Assembly (NCBI GenBank): GCA_937889545.1
Contig: CALAOT010000105.1
Location: 53,221 to 117,220, forward strand
Reading direction: 5' to 3'
Length of the DNA stretch: 64,000 nucleotides
Source: an uncultured Opitutaceae bacterium
GTDB taxonomy: Bacteria; Verrucomicrobiota; Verrucomicrobiia; Opitutales; Opitutaceae
The stretch's first letter is position 1. Each line of letters begins with the position of its first letter. The notes beneath the pieces are model-generated. The model was not told where the DNA came from. It worked only from the letters and a program-made list of their open reading frames with translations, and searched no databases. The position numbers were made by a program, and so were the translations under genes. Below are positions 46,205 to 53,850 of the stretch, piece after piece.

Positions 46205-46623
46205 TGCAAAACTTGAGCACAGTGAGCACCGAAGAGCACAGTATAAGAGACTAGCCAAAGAAAATATCCTATGCCCAGGGCAAACGGATCTTTCTTATCG
46301 ATATTGGTTAGATTCACGACGAGCCACGAGAGAACCTGGAGTAACGAAGCCAGAGAAATCCAAAGACGCGCCTTTGAAAACGGCGCCGGACAAAAAATGG
46401 CTCCGGCAAGGGCGACAAAAAGAGCGTTTGCTGCGACAAATCCCGAATAATATACCCATCCACCTATTGGAAACGTGTGATAGCTATCCGATCGGGTGAA
46501 GACGCGCCAGCAGTCAATAAAACACGAATAACCTGATTCGTCAGATAAAGCGGGCAAGAAGAACGAAATGCCAAACGCAGCGGACGCAATAAACGCTAGC
46601 TTCTTTTTAAGCTCCATTTTCAT
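46117..46623 (-). CDS. Cassette gene B, polytopic membrane protein
   Basis: 168 aa from MKMELKKKLAFIASAAFGI. Four predicted membrane segments (IASAAFGISFFLPAL, YYSGFVAANALFVALAGAIF, LWISLASLLQVLSWLVV, IGYFLWLVSYTVLFGA). The last 27 residues, NQLPDPTSPSVTPPAGAGG and on to VAADH, are translated straight from attC site B, so the C-terminal tail is attC-encoded. The start is 4 bp from the R box of attC site C. Function unknown. Confidence 0.7.
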   Translation of the reverse strand: MKMELKKKLAFIASAAFGISFFLPALSDESGYSCFIDCWRVFTRSDSYHTFPIGGWVYYSGFVAANALFVALAGAIFCPAPFSKARLWISLASLLQVLSWLVVNLTNIDKKDPFALGIGYFLWLVSYTVLFGAHCAQVLQPNQLPDPTSPSVTPPAGAGGTPSVAADH

Positions 46624-46626
46624 TTG

Positions 46627-46735
46627 GCCGAACGTTGAGGTGAACCGCTCTAAGGAAGGCGCGGCTCCTGCCCCGCAGGAGACGTGCCTGACGAAAGAGT
46701 CGGTTCCGACGATTGGTTCGGCATCAGAGTTAGGT
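46627..46735 (-). repeat. attC-like site C
   Basis: A diverged member. On the minus strand: ACCTAAC (46735-46729, containing the stop of cassette gene C), GCCGAACC, an inner stem CTCCTGC/GCAGGAG with a 3-nt loop, and AACGTTCGGC ending at 46627. GCCGAAC/GTTCGGC are perfectly complementary. Its interior sequence differs from A, B and D although the box structure is the same. Confidence 0.7.
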
Positions 46736-47047
46736 GTTGGCGCCCTGGACGATGCGTCCTCTCGCAACTCGCCTATAGATTAGAAAGGAGGCAAGAGCGG
46801 ACACCGCCGTGACGATTAATCCGAGATCCTCGATAGTTTCAGAAATGCCAAGACTCTTGATTGCGACAAAAAGGGTACTGACGCCCCGATTAGCCTGATC
46901 CCAATCTCTAGCCATCACACCTTCCTTGGCGACCTCGTGTCCCTCACTGAGATCTCCATACGCGGTCGAGACACCCCAAATGCCCCAGAATGATAACCCG
47001 ATGCCGACAAGCATTAGGAGGATCGGGATGAAAAGCGCGGATCTCAT
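46730..47047 (-). CDS. Cassette gene C, two-TM hypothetical protein
   Basis: 105 aa. Transmembrane segments at about 5-27 (LFIPILLMLVGIGLSFWGIWG) and 73-91 (LGLIVTAVSALASFLIYRRV) enclose a charged loop (AYGDLSEGHEVAKEGVMARDWDQANRG). Stop TAA sits inside the R'' box of attC site C. Small two-TM proteins of this type are common in integron cassettes; role unknown. Confidence 0.68.
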   Translation of the reverse strand: MRSALFIPILLMLVGIGLSFWGIWGVSTAYGDLSEGHEVAKEGVMARDWDQANRGVSTLFVAIKSLGISETIEDLGLIVTAVSALASFLIYRRVARGRIVQGANT

Positions 47048-47070
47048 GGTGGGTGTACGCGCCTGAATTT

Positions 47071-47168
47071 GCCGAACGTCCTAGTGATCCGCGGCGACGG
47101 ATGGCGCGCCTCCTGCTCCAGCAGGAGGCGTGACAGGCGCGGACGTCGGATCCGGTAGTTGGTTAGGC
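47071..47168 (-). repeat. attC-like site D
   Basis: 98 bp bounded by GCCGAAC (47071-47077) and GTTAGGC (47162-47168). Same 10-bp central stem GCCTCCTGCT/AGCAGGAGGC as site B and about 95% identical to it. Lies 3' of cassette gene D. Confidence 0.8.
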
Positions 47169-47633
47169 TCAGGGTTCATGCCCATATTTCCCATGGAAGG
47201 CCTTCCGTGCCAAAACCTTCTCTGCTTCGCTTGGAATTCTCATTGTAGCCATACCTTTCCCATAAGGATCACACTCGTACGCCAAGATTATGTGAATAGC
47301 CGGGTTATTTATATCGTCCGGGGTCCCGCAAACAATGAGTACGTTGCCGGGCGCCCAAACAACGACGCAATCTCCTTCCACCCAAGTTAGAATCTCTTCA
47401 ACACTGGGTCCACGAACGTGAACAAGGAGAACTCGCAGACGCATCCTGAAGCTCGGGCCAACTTCACCGAGCGCAATGCCGGATAGCGCTATCATCTCAC
47501 CCGAAGGCGACGGCGAGCTTCCGTACGAGCCTACGTACTTCTGCGCTGCCACAGTCTCTTCGGCAGCGTCCAAAGCGGCGCTGACCCACACAACGCTCCC
47601 CAGAATGCAGCCGATCAACGAGAGCGTTTTCAT
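47169..47633 (-). CDS. Cassette gene D, exported hypothetical protein
   Basis: 154 aa with a signal peptide (MKTLSLIGCILGSVVWVSAALDA). The mature part is mixed strand/helix: MRLRVLLVHVRGPSVEEILTWVEGDCVVVWAPGNVLIVCGTPDD. Family unknown. First gene of the array in the reading direction. Upstream of its ATG, GCCTAAC at 47637-47643 (GTTAGGC on the coding strand) is the expected boundary box of a preceding attC; an eroded site may extend to 47747. Confidence 0.68.
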   Translation of the reverse strand: MKTLSLIGCILGSVVWVSAALDAAEETVAAQKYVGSYGSSPSPSGEMIALSGIALGEVGPSFRMRLRVLLVHVRGPSVEEILTWVEGDCVVVWAPGNVLIVCGTPDDINNPAIHIILAYECDPYGKGMATMRIPSEAEKVLARKAFHGKYGHEP

Positions 47634-47636
47634 AGG

Positions 47637-47747
47637 GCCTAACTATGTATATGCCGAACCGGTGTCCATGTTTCCCAGGTTGTATTTCATTTGAGAGGTG
47701 GAACTTAGGGAAAATCAGGTCCGGTCGGCGGCGGGACCTGGTTAGGG
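47637..47747 (-). repeat. Possible eroded attC or terminator-like hairpin
   Basis: GCCTAAC (47637-47643) and GTTAGGG (47741-47747) bracket 111 bp containing the inverted repeat CAGGTCC/GGACCTG (47717-47740 region). The boxes fit an attC boundary, but the interior does not resemble sites A-D and one box position deviates from consensus. Confidence 0.35.
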
Positions 47748-47843
47748 TTTCAGATTTTCGGCAATAATCGTATACCGTTTCGGCATATCCAATCGCACTA
47801 GGAATTGGCAGTTAATTAATAGCGTAAAATCAGGTATTAAGTT

Positions 47844-48143
47844 TCAGGCGTTCAGAATGAGATGCTCTTTCTTCCGACAATTTTTCTCCCGCCAGTGTTG
47901 GCCGATCGTATTTGTCAGCTTGGCCAGCCAGGTCCGGTCCTTTGAAAGCTCCAGTATATCTGCTGTGGCGAAGAATTTGACGCTGTTGGCTGCCGGACTG
48001 CCCAATGGCTTTAGTAGCCGGGCCATGACAAGGATTGCCACATCGTATGCCTGGCAATTGAGCACCCAGGCCGCCTGCTCCGCCGTAAGCCGAGCCGGAG
48101 GCTGCCCCAGCAGCATCAGAAAGCGGTGTTGGTCGTCTCTCAT
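47844..48143 (-). CDS. Putative DNA-binding protein of element 1 (HTH-like)
   Basis: 99 aa from MRDDQHRFLMLLGQPPARLTA. The segment RLTAEQAAWVLNCQAYDVAILV resembles a winged or AlpA/excisionase-type helix-turn-helix. It continues FFATADILELSKDRTWLAKL. About 80% identical to the element 2 protein at 53094. Its position between cargo and replication module and its small size suit an excisionase/copy-control regulator. That role is inferred. A start at 48149 adds two residues. Confidence 0.7.
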   Translation of the reverse strand: MRDDQHRFLMLLGQPPARLTAEQAAWVLNCQAYDVAILVMARLLKPLGSPAANSVKFFATADILELSKDRTWLAKLTNTIGQHWREKNCRKKEHLILNA

Positions 48144-48181
48144 TACCACCTGTCAATTACACCGAGGTATAACAAGGAAAG

Positions 48182-48250
48182 GCGGGGCGCCCCGACGGCG
48201 CCGGCGCGCCGCTGCGCGGCGCATCCGGCGACCGCCTGGGGCGGCCCCGC
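48182..48250. other. 69-bp GC-rich foldback, candidate replication origin
   Basis: Outer arms GCGGGGC (48182-48188) and GCCCCGC (48244-48250) enclose GGGGCGCCCC, GGCGCGCC and a perfect hairpin GCGCCGC-TGC-GCGGCGC (48206-48222). It sits in the non-coding gap between the 98-aa gene and the putative DNA-binding gene. The same 69-bp structure is present at 53447-53515 in element 2, with conserved flanks. Likely roles are double- or single-strand origin of rolling-circle replication, or a terminator. Confidence 0.5.
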
Positions 48251-48288
48251 ATTGGCTATCCTATAACACGTAGGCCTCATCGGACCAG

Positions 48289-48585
48289 TTAGGCGAGAAT
48301 CATGCCTCCCACCGTAATCTGACCCTTCTCTGTCGTTGCCCGCGTCACCTTCACCTTAACAGGCTGGAACAGCTTCGGGGGAGTGAAGCCCTTATCGTCA
48401 TGCCGATGACGCATGAGGAAGACCTGTTCCCCGTCGCTGATGCTTATTGTGGTTTGGGTGTATTTCACCTTCTCCCATTCCTTATCCTCTGTCCGAACGG
48501 CAATGACCGTTCCCGTTAAGAACAATCCGCCACTCATTTTCACAGGTTGCGGCTGTTGTGCTACCGATGCGGTACCTTCATTCAT
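48289..48585 (-). CDS. 98-aa Rep-coupled protein, possible ssDNA-binding
   Basis: 98 aa, beta-rich: MSGGLFLTGTVIAVRTEDK, VKYTQTTISISDGEQVFLM, KLFQPVKVKVTRATTEKGQITVGG. Length, strand pattern and coupling to Rep recall inovirus gpV-type or plasmid ssDNA-binding OB-fold proteins. This is an architectural inference; no sequence motif proves it. The ATG lies inside the last codons of rep (ATGAATGA overlap). Over 95% identical to its element 2 counterpart. Confidence 0.65.
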   Translation of the reverse strand: MNEGTASVAQQPQPVKMSGGLFLTGTVIAVRTEDKEWEKVKYTQTTISISDGEQVFLMRHRHDDKGFTPPKLFQPVKVKVTRATTEKGQITVGGMILA

Positions 48586-49399
48586 GTGTTAACATACTAG
48601 CTTCTAGCTGGCTGATGTTGACGACCCCAGGAGGTGCCAGCTGGACCCTCCGTTTGATCGATTCATTGGCGCGCTCCAAAAGGAGAGCGTTGAAAGTGGT
48701 CTTGAGCTTGGCGACTCGATGCCGTGAGTTGCCCAATAGATCGGTCATCACCATACGTGCCTTTCGCTTGTCCGCCTCCATACGCGTAAAGAGGTCGATC
48801 TTTTCAGCAGTTGCCTTCGCCTTTTCGCGCTTCGCCATCCGTGGTCGTTGTTCGGTATAGAAGCCCCTGCTCGTCTGGAACACGCGGATCCGGCCTTTGT
48901 GTGCTCCAACCCATTGAGGCACCTCCTCAATCGCCTTGGTGACGTATTTGAATAGGTAGCCGATATCTTGAGCTTTGACCCGACGAACATTGATTCGGCC
49001 AAGACCCCACCACCGCTCCAGCGCAATGAGCACCTCTTCCGGTATCTTCTTCCGGTATTCGATCAAAAGGTGCCAGTGAGGATACCCGTCATCGTCATGG
49101 TGGAATTCGAGCTTCCAGCACCATAGAAACCGCCTTCCTAGGGCCGTCCTGAAACAAGCCAAGAACCTGCGGATACGATCCTTGCCCCGAACATAGGATT
49201 CCGGGGCACAGGTTTCCCTGTCCGCCATCGTCAATGTTACGAACCGCCAATTCCTGAAATTAGGGAGCCCGGCTTTTCTTAGACGCCGCTCCTTCTTCCG
49301 CGCCCCTGTAGCTGTCCACCAACTCTCCGAGGAGTATGGATGCAGTTCTATCGAACTGACCAAATCCGAACGGAAGCCATCGCTTCGGCGTGTTCTCAT
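48578..49399 (-). CDS. Rolling-circle replication initiator (HUH Rep), element 1
   Basis: 273 aa. HUH endonuclease motifs in order: motif I FVTLTM (residues 53-58), motif II PHWHLLIEY with His108-x-His110, and motif III YLFKYVTK with Tyr148 and Tyr152, the nicking tyrosine candidate. The basic C-terminal third contains long helices (AEKIDLFTRMEADKRKARMVM, TTFNALLLERANESIKRRV). This pattern fits plasmid/phage Rep proteins that nick a double-strand origin. The start overlaps the preceding 67-aa gene as ATGA. The C-terminal 100 residues are nearly identical to Rep 2. Confidence 0.85.
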   Translation of the reverse strand: MRTRRSDGFRSDLVSSIELHPYSSESWWTATGARKKERRLRKAGLPNFRNWRFVTLTMADRETCAPESYVRGKDRIRRFLACFRTALGRRFLWCWKLEFHHDDDGYPHWHLLIEYRKKIPEEVLIALERWWGLGRINVRRVKAQDIGYLFKYVTKAIEEVPQWVGAHKGRIRVFQTSRGFYTEQRPRMAKREKAKATAEKIDLFTRMEADKRKARMVMTDLLGNSRHRVAKLKTTFNALLLERANESIKRRVQLAPPGVVNISQLEASMLTHE

Positions 49400-49599
49400 A
49401 GCGTTCTCCGCTTCCTCAGGTAGATCTGTCTTAACTCCAGATGCGAATCGCCGTCTCCAACATACAGATTCGCCTGTCCGAACTCGTCGTACCAGAACCG
49501 ACCCAAAGCTAGCATTTGCTCCGGCAACAACGGACCGATGAAATCCGGTCCGACAGGGTTAATTGTGGCAGACGGTGTTGAAGCAATAGAGTTGTCCAT
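49396..49599 (-). CDS. Small hypothetical protein upstream of rep
   Basis: 67 aa: MDNSIASTPSATINPVGPDF followed by IGPLLPEQMLALGRFWYDEF and a basic end LRQIYLRKRRTL. Its stop overlaps the rep start (ATGA), so it is coupled to rep. The middle helix pair could bind DNA; no family recognised. Element 2 has no equivalent. Confidence 0.55.
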   Translation of the reverse strand: MDNSIASTPSATINPVGPDFIGPLLPEQMLALGRFWYDEFGQANLYVGDGDSHLELRQIYLRKRRTL

Positions 49600-49657
49600 G
49601 CCTCAGGAGCATGACTATCGCGTATCGATCCGACGCCCTATTCCCTGGCTTTGAAAA

Positions 49658-50362
49658 TTAGGGTTGTTTCACCCGCAACATCGTGACGATCGCCTCCACC
49701 GTCTTGTCAGAGACGTCTTCTCCGTGTTCCTCGCGAAGCCAGGTGTGCAATTCGGGGGCACTGGTACGCCCTTCGAGTTTGGGCCAGAAAAACCACACCA
49801 GGTAATAGATTCTCGCTGTCGCAAATTTCATTCCGACAAACTCGCCGTCCGCGCTGATGGCCTTTGCACCCGTCCCTGATCGAATTAGCTTCTCAGTCAA
49901 TTCCTCAGGGCTCGGAGCCGGAATCGAGCAATGAAATCTTGCTTCAATCCTCGAAATCAATCTCAGGACCGCACGCGAAATGAACTTGGCAACCGAGCGT
50001 CTCAACGTCTGGAGCTCGCTGATTCGTTTCTCCTCAGCTTTTTCTTGGCGCGAAGGATTGCCGATGAACGACACGATGCGCCTATAGATCGACGCTAGTT
50101 CCCAAAAATCCCCCGTCTGCATTCGCCCTAATTGATCCGGTTGCAGCCGCGCAAGTGGAGAGAATACCCTTTCCCAAGCCTCCCGCGCCGCGACGAGCGC
50201 CCAATCATGCGGCACCCGTTCACCTGCTGGGAGCTTACCAATTTTCCCCAACGCGAAGGCCAATTCGTGGTTCATGACCCTCATACGCCCCCGACAGAAC
50301 CGAAGCCTCGCATGGATTTCCCGCCGCCTGTTTAGCTCATTCAATTCCCGATTGCTCCTCAT
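49658..50362 (-). CDS. Outer element gene, hypothetical (element 1)
   Basis: 234 aa from MRSNRELNELNRRREIHARL. Helical, charged. The C-terminal third FATARIYYLVWFFWPKLEGRTSAPELHTWL parallels the element 2 protein (AELCFWMWMLWPDVEAVGSRAKVHEWI) at the same position, and a central EKAEE...LRxL block is also shared. So they are distant homologues in an otherwise highly conserved module. Possibly a regulator. An upstream start at 50383 is possible. Confidence 0.65.
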   Translation of the reverse strand: MRSNRELNELNRRREIHARLRFCRGRMRVMNHELAFALGKIGKLPAGERVPHDWALVAAREAWERVFSPLARLQPDQLGRMQTGDFWELASIYRRIVSFIGNPSRQEKAEEKRISELQTLRRSVAKFISRAVLRLISRIEARFHCSIPAPSPEELTEKLIRSGTGAKAISADGEFVGMKFATARIYYLVWFFWPKLEGRTSAPELHTWLREEHGEDVSDKTVEAIVTMLRVKQP

Positions 50363-50392
50363 ACGGTGGCATGATGCCGACACCAGGCTCCA

Positions 50393-50413
50393 CTGTCAGT
50401 GAAACTGTCAGTA
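50393..50413 (+). repeat. Element 1 right arm-type repeat pair
   Basis: CTGTCAGTG-AAA-CTGTCAGTA, same 12-bp period and 9-mers as at 44379-44399. 108 bp left of att core 2. A related single motif (TGTCAGTAAA, then a GTTAAGCACGGTTA string shared with 50428) occurs at 55470-55504 in element 2. Confidence 0.6.
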
Positions 50414-50472
50414 AAAGTACTGGCAGAGTTAAGCACGGTTACCCGCAGTTAGCTTGGATTGTTCTTGCTCCC

Positions 50473-50499
50473 CAGAGGGAGAGGGATTTTCTCCCTCTG
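50473..50499. repeat. Perfect inverted repeat near att core 2
   Basis: CAGAGGGAGA and TCTCCCTCTG separated by 7 nt form a 10-bp perfect stem ending 22 bp before att core 2. No T-tract follows, so it is not a classical terminator; recombination accessory site or ssDNA hairpin are options. Confidence 0.5.
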
Positions 50500-50520
50500 T
50501 CCGAATTGTTGAGGTTAGTC

Positions 50521-50543
50521 CGATTCCGACCCGCGCCTCCAAT
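50521..50543 (+). repeat. att core 2 (element 1/element 2 junction)
   Basis: Identical to the tRNA-Cys 3' end at 44311-44333. Identity with att core 3 continues seven more bases (CTTAACT). Marks the junction of the two tandem elements. Confidence 0.85.
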
Positions 50544-50589
50544 CTTAACTGTCTTTGCAGCAAGGATCTTGGGGGTTCGGGGTCCACAA

Positions 50590-50610
50590 CGGACACCAAA
50601 ACGGACACCA
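50590..50610 (+). repeat. Element 2 left arm-type repeat pair
   Basis: CGGACACCA twice, separated by AAA, 12-bp period, 47 bp right of att core 2. Same spacing and distance from att as the element 1 pair but a different 9-mer. Repeated at 58517-58537. Confidence 0.6.
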
Positions 50611-50715
50611 GCCAGGCTACTCCGTGAGTACTTTGGGCAACCGGCTCTAACCCGCCGACTACCCTCTAACTCCCCGGGATCGTTTTCATCTATCCTCGCG
50701 GTTGCACAAAAAACC

Positions 50716-51777
50716 ATGAGGGCAAGATACCGAATAAGCCGCAGAGGATGCCGTGGAGACAAGTTCTACTGCGTGGACACTCTCTCGTCCAAACGCACGA
50801 GCCTTCACACGTCAGACGAGGACGCAGCCCAGCAGATCGTTGAGGCAAAGAACACGGCAGAACGCCAACCCGTCCTTAACCTTCAAATCGCCAAGGCTTA
50901 CCTAGCCGGATCGGACACTGGTATGCGCACACGGACCTGGCAGGATGCCGTGGAGGCCCTGACAGCCATGAAACAAGGGGCCAACAAGGAACGCTGGTTA
51001 CGGGCCGCCAAAGACAAGGCGTTCGCTCCCCTACTCCCCAAGGTAATCATCGAGACCCACGCTGAGTTGCTGCTAAGGGTGCTGCAGCTGGGGAAAGTGT
51101 CCACGAACGTCTATCTGCGGCGGCTGCATAATTTCTGCCTGGATATGAACTGGCTCCCGTGGCCCCTGATCCCAAAGCGCCAATGGCCTGTGGTCAGATT
51201 CAAAGACAAGCGCGCCATTACTTGGGAGGAGCATTGCAGGATCATCGCCCGCGAGAACAACTTCGAGCGAAGGGCTTTCTATCAGCTGGCATGGCACATC
51301 GGAGCCTCGCAATCAGACTTGGCGCACCTAGAGGCATCTAACGTCGACTGGCCCAATCGGATCATTTGCTTTGTCCGAATGAAAACACGATGGAGGAGGC
51401 AACAACCGCCGCAGATACGCTTTGGAAGCGAAGTGGAGGCCATCCTAGCCACACTGCCAAGGTTCGGGCCCCTATTCCCCTATCTGCGAGCCGTCCGTCC
51501 TGGCGACCGTGCAAACGAATTCAGGCAACGTTGCGTAGGACTCGGCATCAAAGGAGTCACCTTGCACAGCTACCGTTATTCCTGGGCGGAACGCGCAAAG
51601 GTCGGTGGCTATCCTGAACGATTCGCTCAATTGGCACTAGGGCACAACAGTAAGGCAGTCCACCGGGCGTATTCTAAGAATGCCAAGGTAACACTGCCAC
51701 CATTGGAAGACTACGAGAAGAGCGCAGCGACCGCAGCGTTAATTCCACTGCGGTTGATGGCCGCCGTTGGCAGCTAA
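50716..51777 (+). CDS. Tyrosine recombinase/integrase of element 2
   Basis: 353 aa from MRARYRISRRGCRGDKFYC; open frame extends upstream through att core 2 but without homology. Domain order as in integrase 1: LNLQIAKAYL, VSTNVYLRRLHNFCLDMNWLPW, box I WHIGASQSDLAHLEASNVDW, LHSYRYSWAERA (H-x-x-R), ALGHNSKAVHRAYSKNAKV with the nucleophile Tyr. Box I again lacks the Arg (GASQSDL). Roughly 50% identical to integrase 1, so not a recent duplicate. Confidence 0.9.
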   Translation: MRARYRISRRGCRGDKFYCVDTLSSKRTSLHTSDEDAAQQIVEAKNTAERQPVLNLQIAKAYLAGSDTGMRTRTWQDAVEALTAMKQGANKERWLRAAKDKAFAPLLPKVIIETHAELLLRVLQLGKVSTNVYLRRLHNFCLDMNWLPWPLIPKRQWPVVRFKDKRAITWEEHCRIIARENNFERRAFYQLAWHIGASQSDLAHLEASNVDWPNRIICFVRMKTRWRRQQPPQIRFGSEVEAILATLPRFGPLFPYLRAVRPGDRANEFRQRCVGLGIKGVTLHSYRYSWAERAKVGGYPERFAQLALGHNSKAVHRAYSKNAKVTLPPLEDYEKSAATAALIPLRLMAAVGS

Positions 51778-51810
51778 CCGCCACTTTTTCTTGTCCGTGC
51801 AATCTCCCTC

Positions 51811-52410
51811 TTACCCCGACGCTTTTGCCATTCTCTGTAAGGCCGCTATAAAAATCGTCTGTGCAACAAAACCGCAGATCATAACTCCAAAGAATGCCTC
51901 CATCACTGCACCTCGTGTAACCGTTCCAATTATTGTCAGCACCAGTGTAATGAGGCATGCAATGCATGTTGAGAACATCATCACGGCACCCGATCCTTGA
52001 TCCTCACCCTGAGCCATGTAAACCCACGGTGCAATGGCTACTCCGTACGCCCAAATCATTCTTGGAATAACGGTCTTATCAGTCGAGTGCTCAGCTATGG
52101 AGAAGAACACCGCAATGCACCAGATCGCAGCAATGACGTACTGCCATAAGCTCGCCATCGACACGAGTGCCAGAAAGGCTGACACCTTACCCTTTTCTGC
52201 GAGCTTACTTCCTAACAAAATCAGTCCTATTGCAGGCATCATTGCCAGCGAAAGTAGCCAAGTGGCAAAGATGCCAGCCAGCAGACCGAAAACAACGAGC
52301 TTCCACTGACCAATGCAGAGCAGCCAAATGCCCGAGACGACGCCACCGAGTGCGTTGAGTGCGAAAATAGGAACAGAGAGAGCCGTGATGATTGCGGTGA
52401 AAACTTTCAT
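51811..52410 (-). CDS. Polytopic membrane protein, element 2 cargo
   Basis: 199 aa with about six transmembrane segments (VFTAIITALSVPIFALNALG, LVVFGLLAGIFATWLLSLAMM, YVIAAIWCIAVFFSIAEH, MMFSTCIACLITLVLTIIGT, AFFGVMICGFVAQTIFIAAL). No family recognised. It follows the 188-aa soluble gene by 12 bp, so the two look like an operon of a cytosolic and a membrane partner. Confidence 0.65.
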   Translation of the reverse strand: MKVFTAIITALSVPIFALNALGGVVSGIWLLCIGQWKLVVFGLLAGIFATWLLSLAMMPAIGLILLGSKLAEKGKVSAFLALVSMASLWQYVIAAIWCIAVFFSIAEHSTDKTVIPRMIWAYGVAIAPWVYMAQGEDQGSGAVMMFSTCIACLITLVLTIIGTVTRGAVMEAFFGVMICGFVAQTIFIAALQRMAKASG

Positions 52411-52422
52411 GTTCGTGAGTAC

Positions 52423-52989
52423 TTAGCCGGAACGTAGGGTCGTGATATTCGCTCTGCCGCCCGATACCTGCACAAGCGAAATTACTTTCATATAATTTCG
52501 CCAGTTAACGTTTGCCTCGGAATACATAGTTGCTTGCAGGTGCCTCAGAACGATCTCCATTGCGCGCCTCCGATTCGGTTCCTCCAAAGATTCATGGTTC
52601 GTGCCGCTCGTGGGATGTCCTGTTGCCTGGGAACACGCCTTCCACATCTTTGCCAAGAACGTAGCGTCGTCGCTGGGAATTGGGATTAATTGATGCTGCC
52701 CAAATCGGCTAAGATCCTCGCTCGTGCTCCTCCAGGTTGGGGGCCTTTTCGGCTGAAGGTCTTCTGCAGCATTGATTCCAACAAAATCGATAAGCCAACG
52801 TAAAGCCGCTATATGCCCTTCATGGCGCGCCTGCTCCGCACAGAGGTCTAATGACAATTTCCGATTATATGATGCCGAATCATGAGTCGTTAATGTCTCA
52901 TCTAACAGTGACGTCGTATCAAGAGCCGCTCGAATCCGGTGCATCAAATGTTCCGTTCTCCATTCTCGCTCTTTTTCGGTTTCGCCCAT
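52423..52989 (-). CDS. Hypothetical soluble protein, element 2 cargo
   Basis: 188 aa, mainly helical and hydrophilic (MGETEKEREWRTEHLMHRIR, LDLCAEQARHEGHIAALRWL, RRRAMEIVLRHLQATMYSEA). No catalytic motif seen. Upstream partner of the membrane gene. Low GC relative to the chromosome suggests acquired cargo. Confidence 0.62.
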   Translation of the reverse strand: MGETEKEREWRTEHLMHRIRAALDTTSLLDETLTTHDSASYNRKLSLDLCAEQARHEGHIAALRWLIDFVGINAAEDLQPKRPPTWRSTSEDLSRFGQHQLIPIPSDDATFLAKMWKACSQATGHPTSGTNHESLEEPNRRRAMEIVLRHLQATMYSEANVNWRNYMKVISLVQVSGGRANITTLRSG

Positions 52990-53093
52990 GATCCATCTCT
53001 ATCACGACGATTGTCACACGTCGAGGCGTCTAGATCCCCATTATTTCGACCTCTCGATAGTTCCACGAAAATTTGGATTCTTCCTGGACCGGC

Positions 53094-53408
53094 CTAAAGC
53101 AAATTGCCGCTAATCCCAACTCCTGAGCTCGTTCCTTTACGCAAATTCTTAGTCTTCCAATGCTGTCCTATTGCGTTCGTAAATTTTGCCAGCCATGCCC
53201 GATCTTTGCTTAGTTCGAGTATATCTGCCGTGGCGAAATATTTGGCGCTGTTAGGAGCCGGATTCCCCAACGGCTTCAGTAGCCTCGCCATGATTAGGAT
53301 CACTACGTCATGTGCCTGACAGTTCAGGACCCAAGCGGCCTGCTCTGCCGTTAGACGGGCCGGAAGCTGCCCCATAAGCGCCAGAAACCGGTTCTGGTCG
53401 TCACTCAT
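53094..53408 (-). CDS. Putative DNA-binding protein of element 2 (HTH-like)
   Basis: 104 aa. MSDDQNRFLALMGQLPARLTA then EQAAWVLNCQAHDVVILIMA and FFATADILELSKDR-like sequence (here YFATADILELSKDRAWLAKF). Close homologue of the element 1 protein; only the C-terminal tail differs. Same position between cargo and foldback. Confidence 0.7.
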   Translation of the reverse strand: MSDDQNRFLALMGQLPARLTAEQAAWVLNCQAHDVVILIMARLLKPLGNPAPNSAKYFATADILELSKDRAWLAKFTNAIGQHWKTKNLRKGTSSGVGISGNLL

Positions 53409-53446
53409 TTCCGCCTGTCAGTTACACCGAGGTTTAACAAGGAAAG

Positions 53447-53515
53447 GCGGGGCGCCCCGTCGGCGCCGGCGCGCCGCTGCGCGGCGCATCCGGCGGCCGC
53501 CTGATGCGGCCCCGC
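53447..53515. other. 69-bp GC-rich foldback, element 2 copy
   Basis: GCGGGGC (53447-53453) and GCCCCGC (53509-53515) enclose the same hairpin GCGCCGC-TGC-GCGGCGC as in element 1. Only a handful of substitutions in 69 bp, all outside the stems or in the loop region. Flanking non-coding DNA is also conserved from about 53414 to 53545. Confidence 0.5.
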
Positions 53516-53553
53516 ATTGTCTATCCTATGACCCGTAAGCCTCATTGGACCAT

Positions 53554-53850
53554 TTAGGCGAGAACTATGCCTCCCACCGTGATCTGACCCTTCTCCGTCA
53601 TTGCGCGCGTCACCTTCACTTTTACAGGCTGGAACAACTTCGGTGGTGTGAAGCCTTTATCGTCATGCCGATGACGCATGAGGAAGACCTGTTCCCCGTC
53701 GCTGATGCTTATTGTGGTTTGGGTGTATTTCACCTTCTCCCACTCCTTTTCCTCTGTACGAACGGCTATGACCGTTCCCGTTAAGAACAAACCGCCACTC
53801 ATTTTCACAGGTTGCGGCTGTTGTGCTACCGATGCGGTACTTTCATTCAT
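53554..53850 (-). CDS. 98-aa Rep-coupled protein, element 2
   Basis: Differs from the element 1 protein at only four or five positions (e.g. EEKEWEKVKY, RAMTEKGQ, GGIVLA). Same ATGAATGA overlap with rep. The DNA between 53690 and 53850 is nearly identical to element 1, much closer than the integrases, which suggests recombination between the two elements or strong constraint. Confidence 0.65.
   Translation of the reverse strand: MNESTASVAQQPQPVKMSGGLFLTGTVIAVRTEEKEWEKVKYTQTTISISDGEQVFLMRHRHDDKGFTPPKLFQPVKVKVTRAMTEKGQITVGGIVLA

Noticed and set aside
48172..48250. GC-rich foldback as an attC site
   Set aside because: It lacks RYYYAAC/GTTRRRY boxes and is at the same place in both elements, unlike cassette-associated sites.
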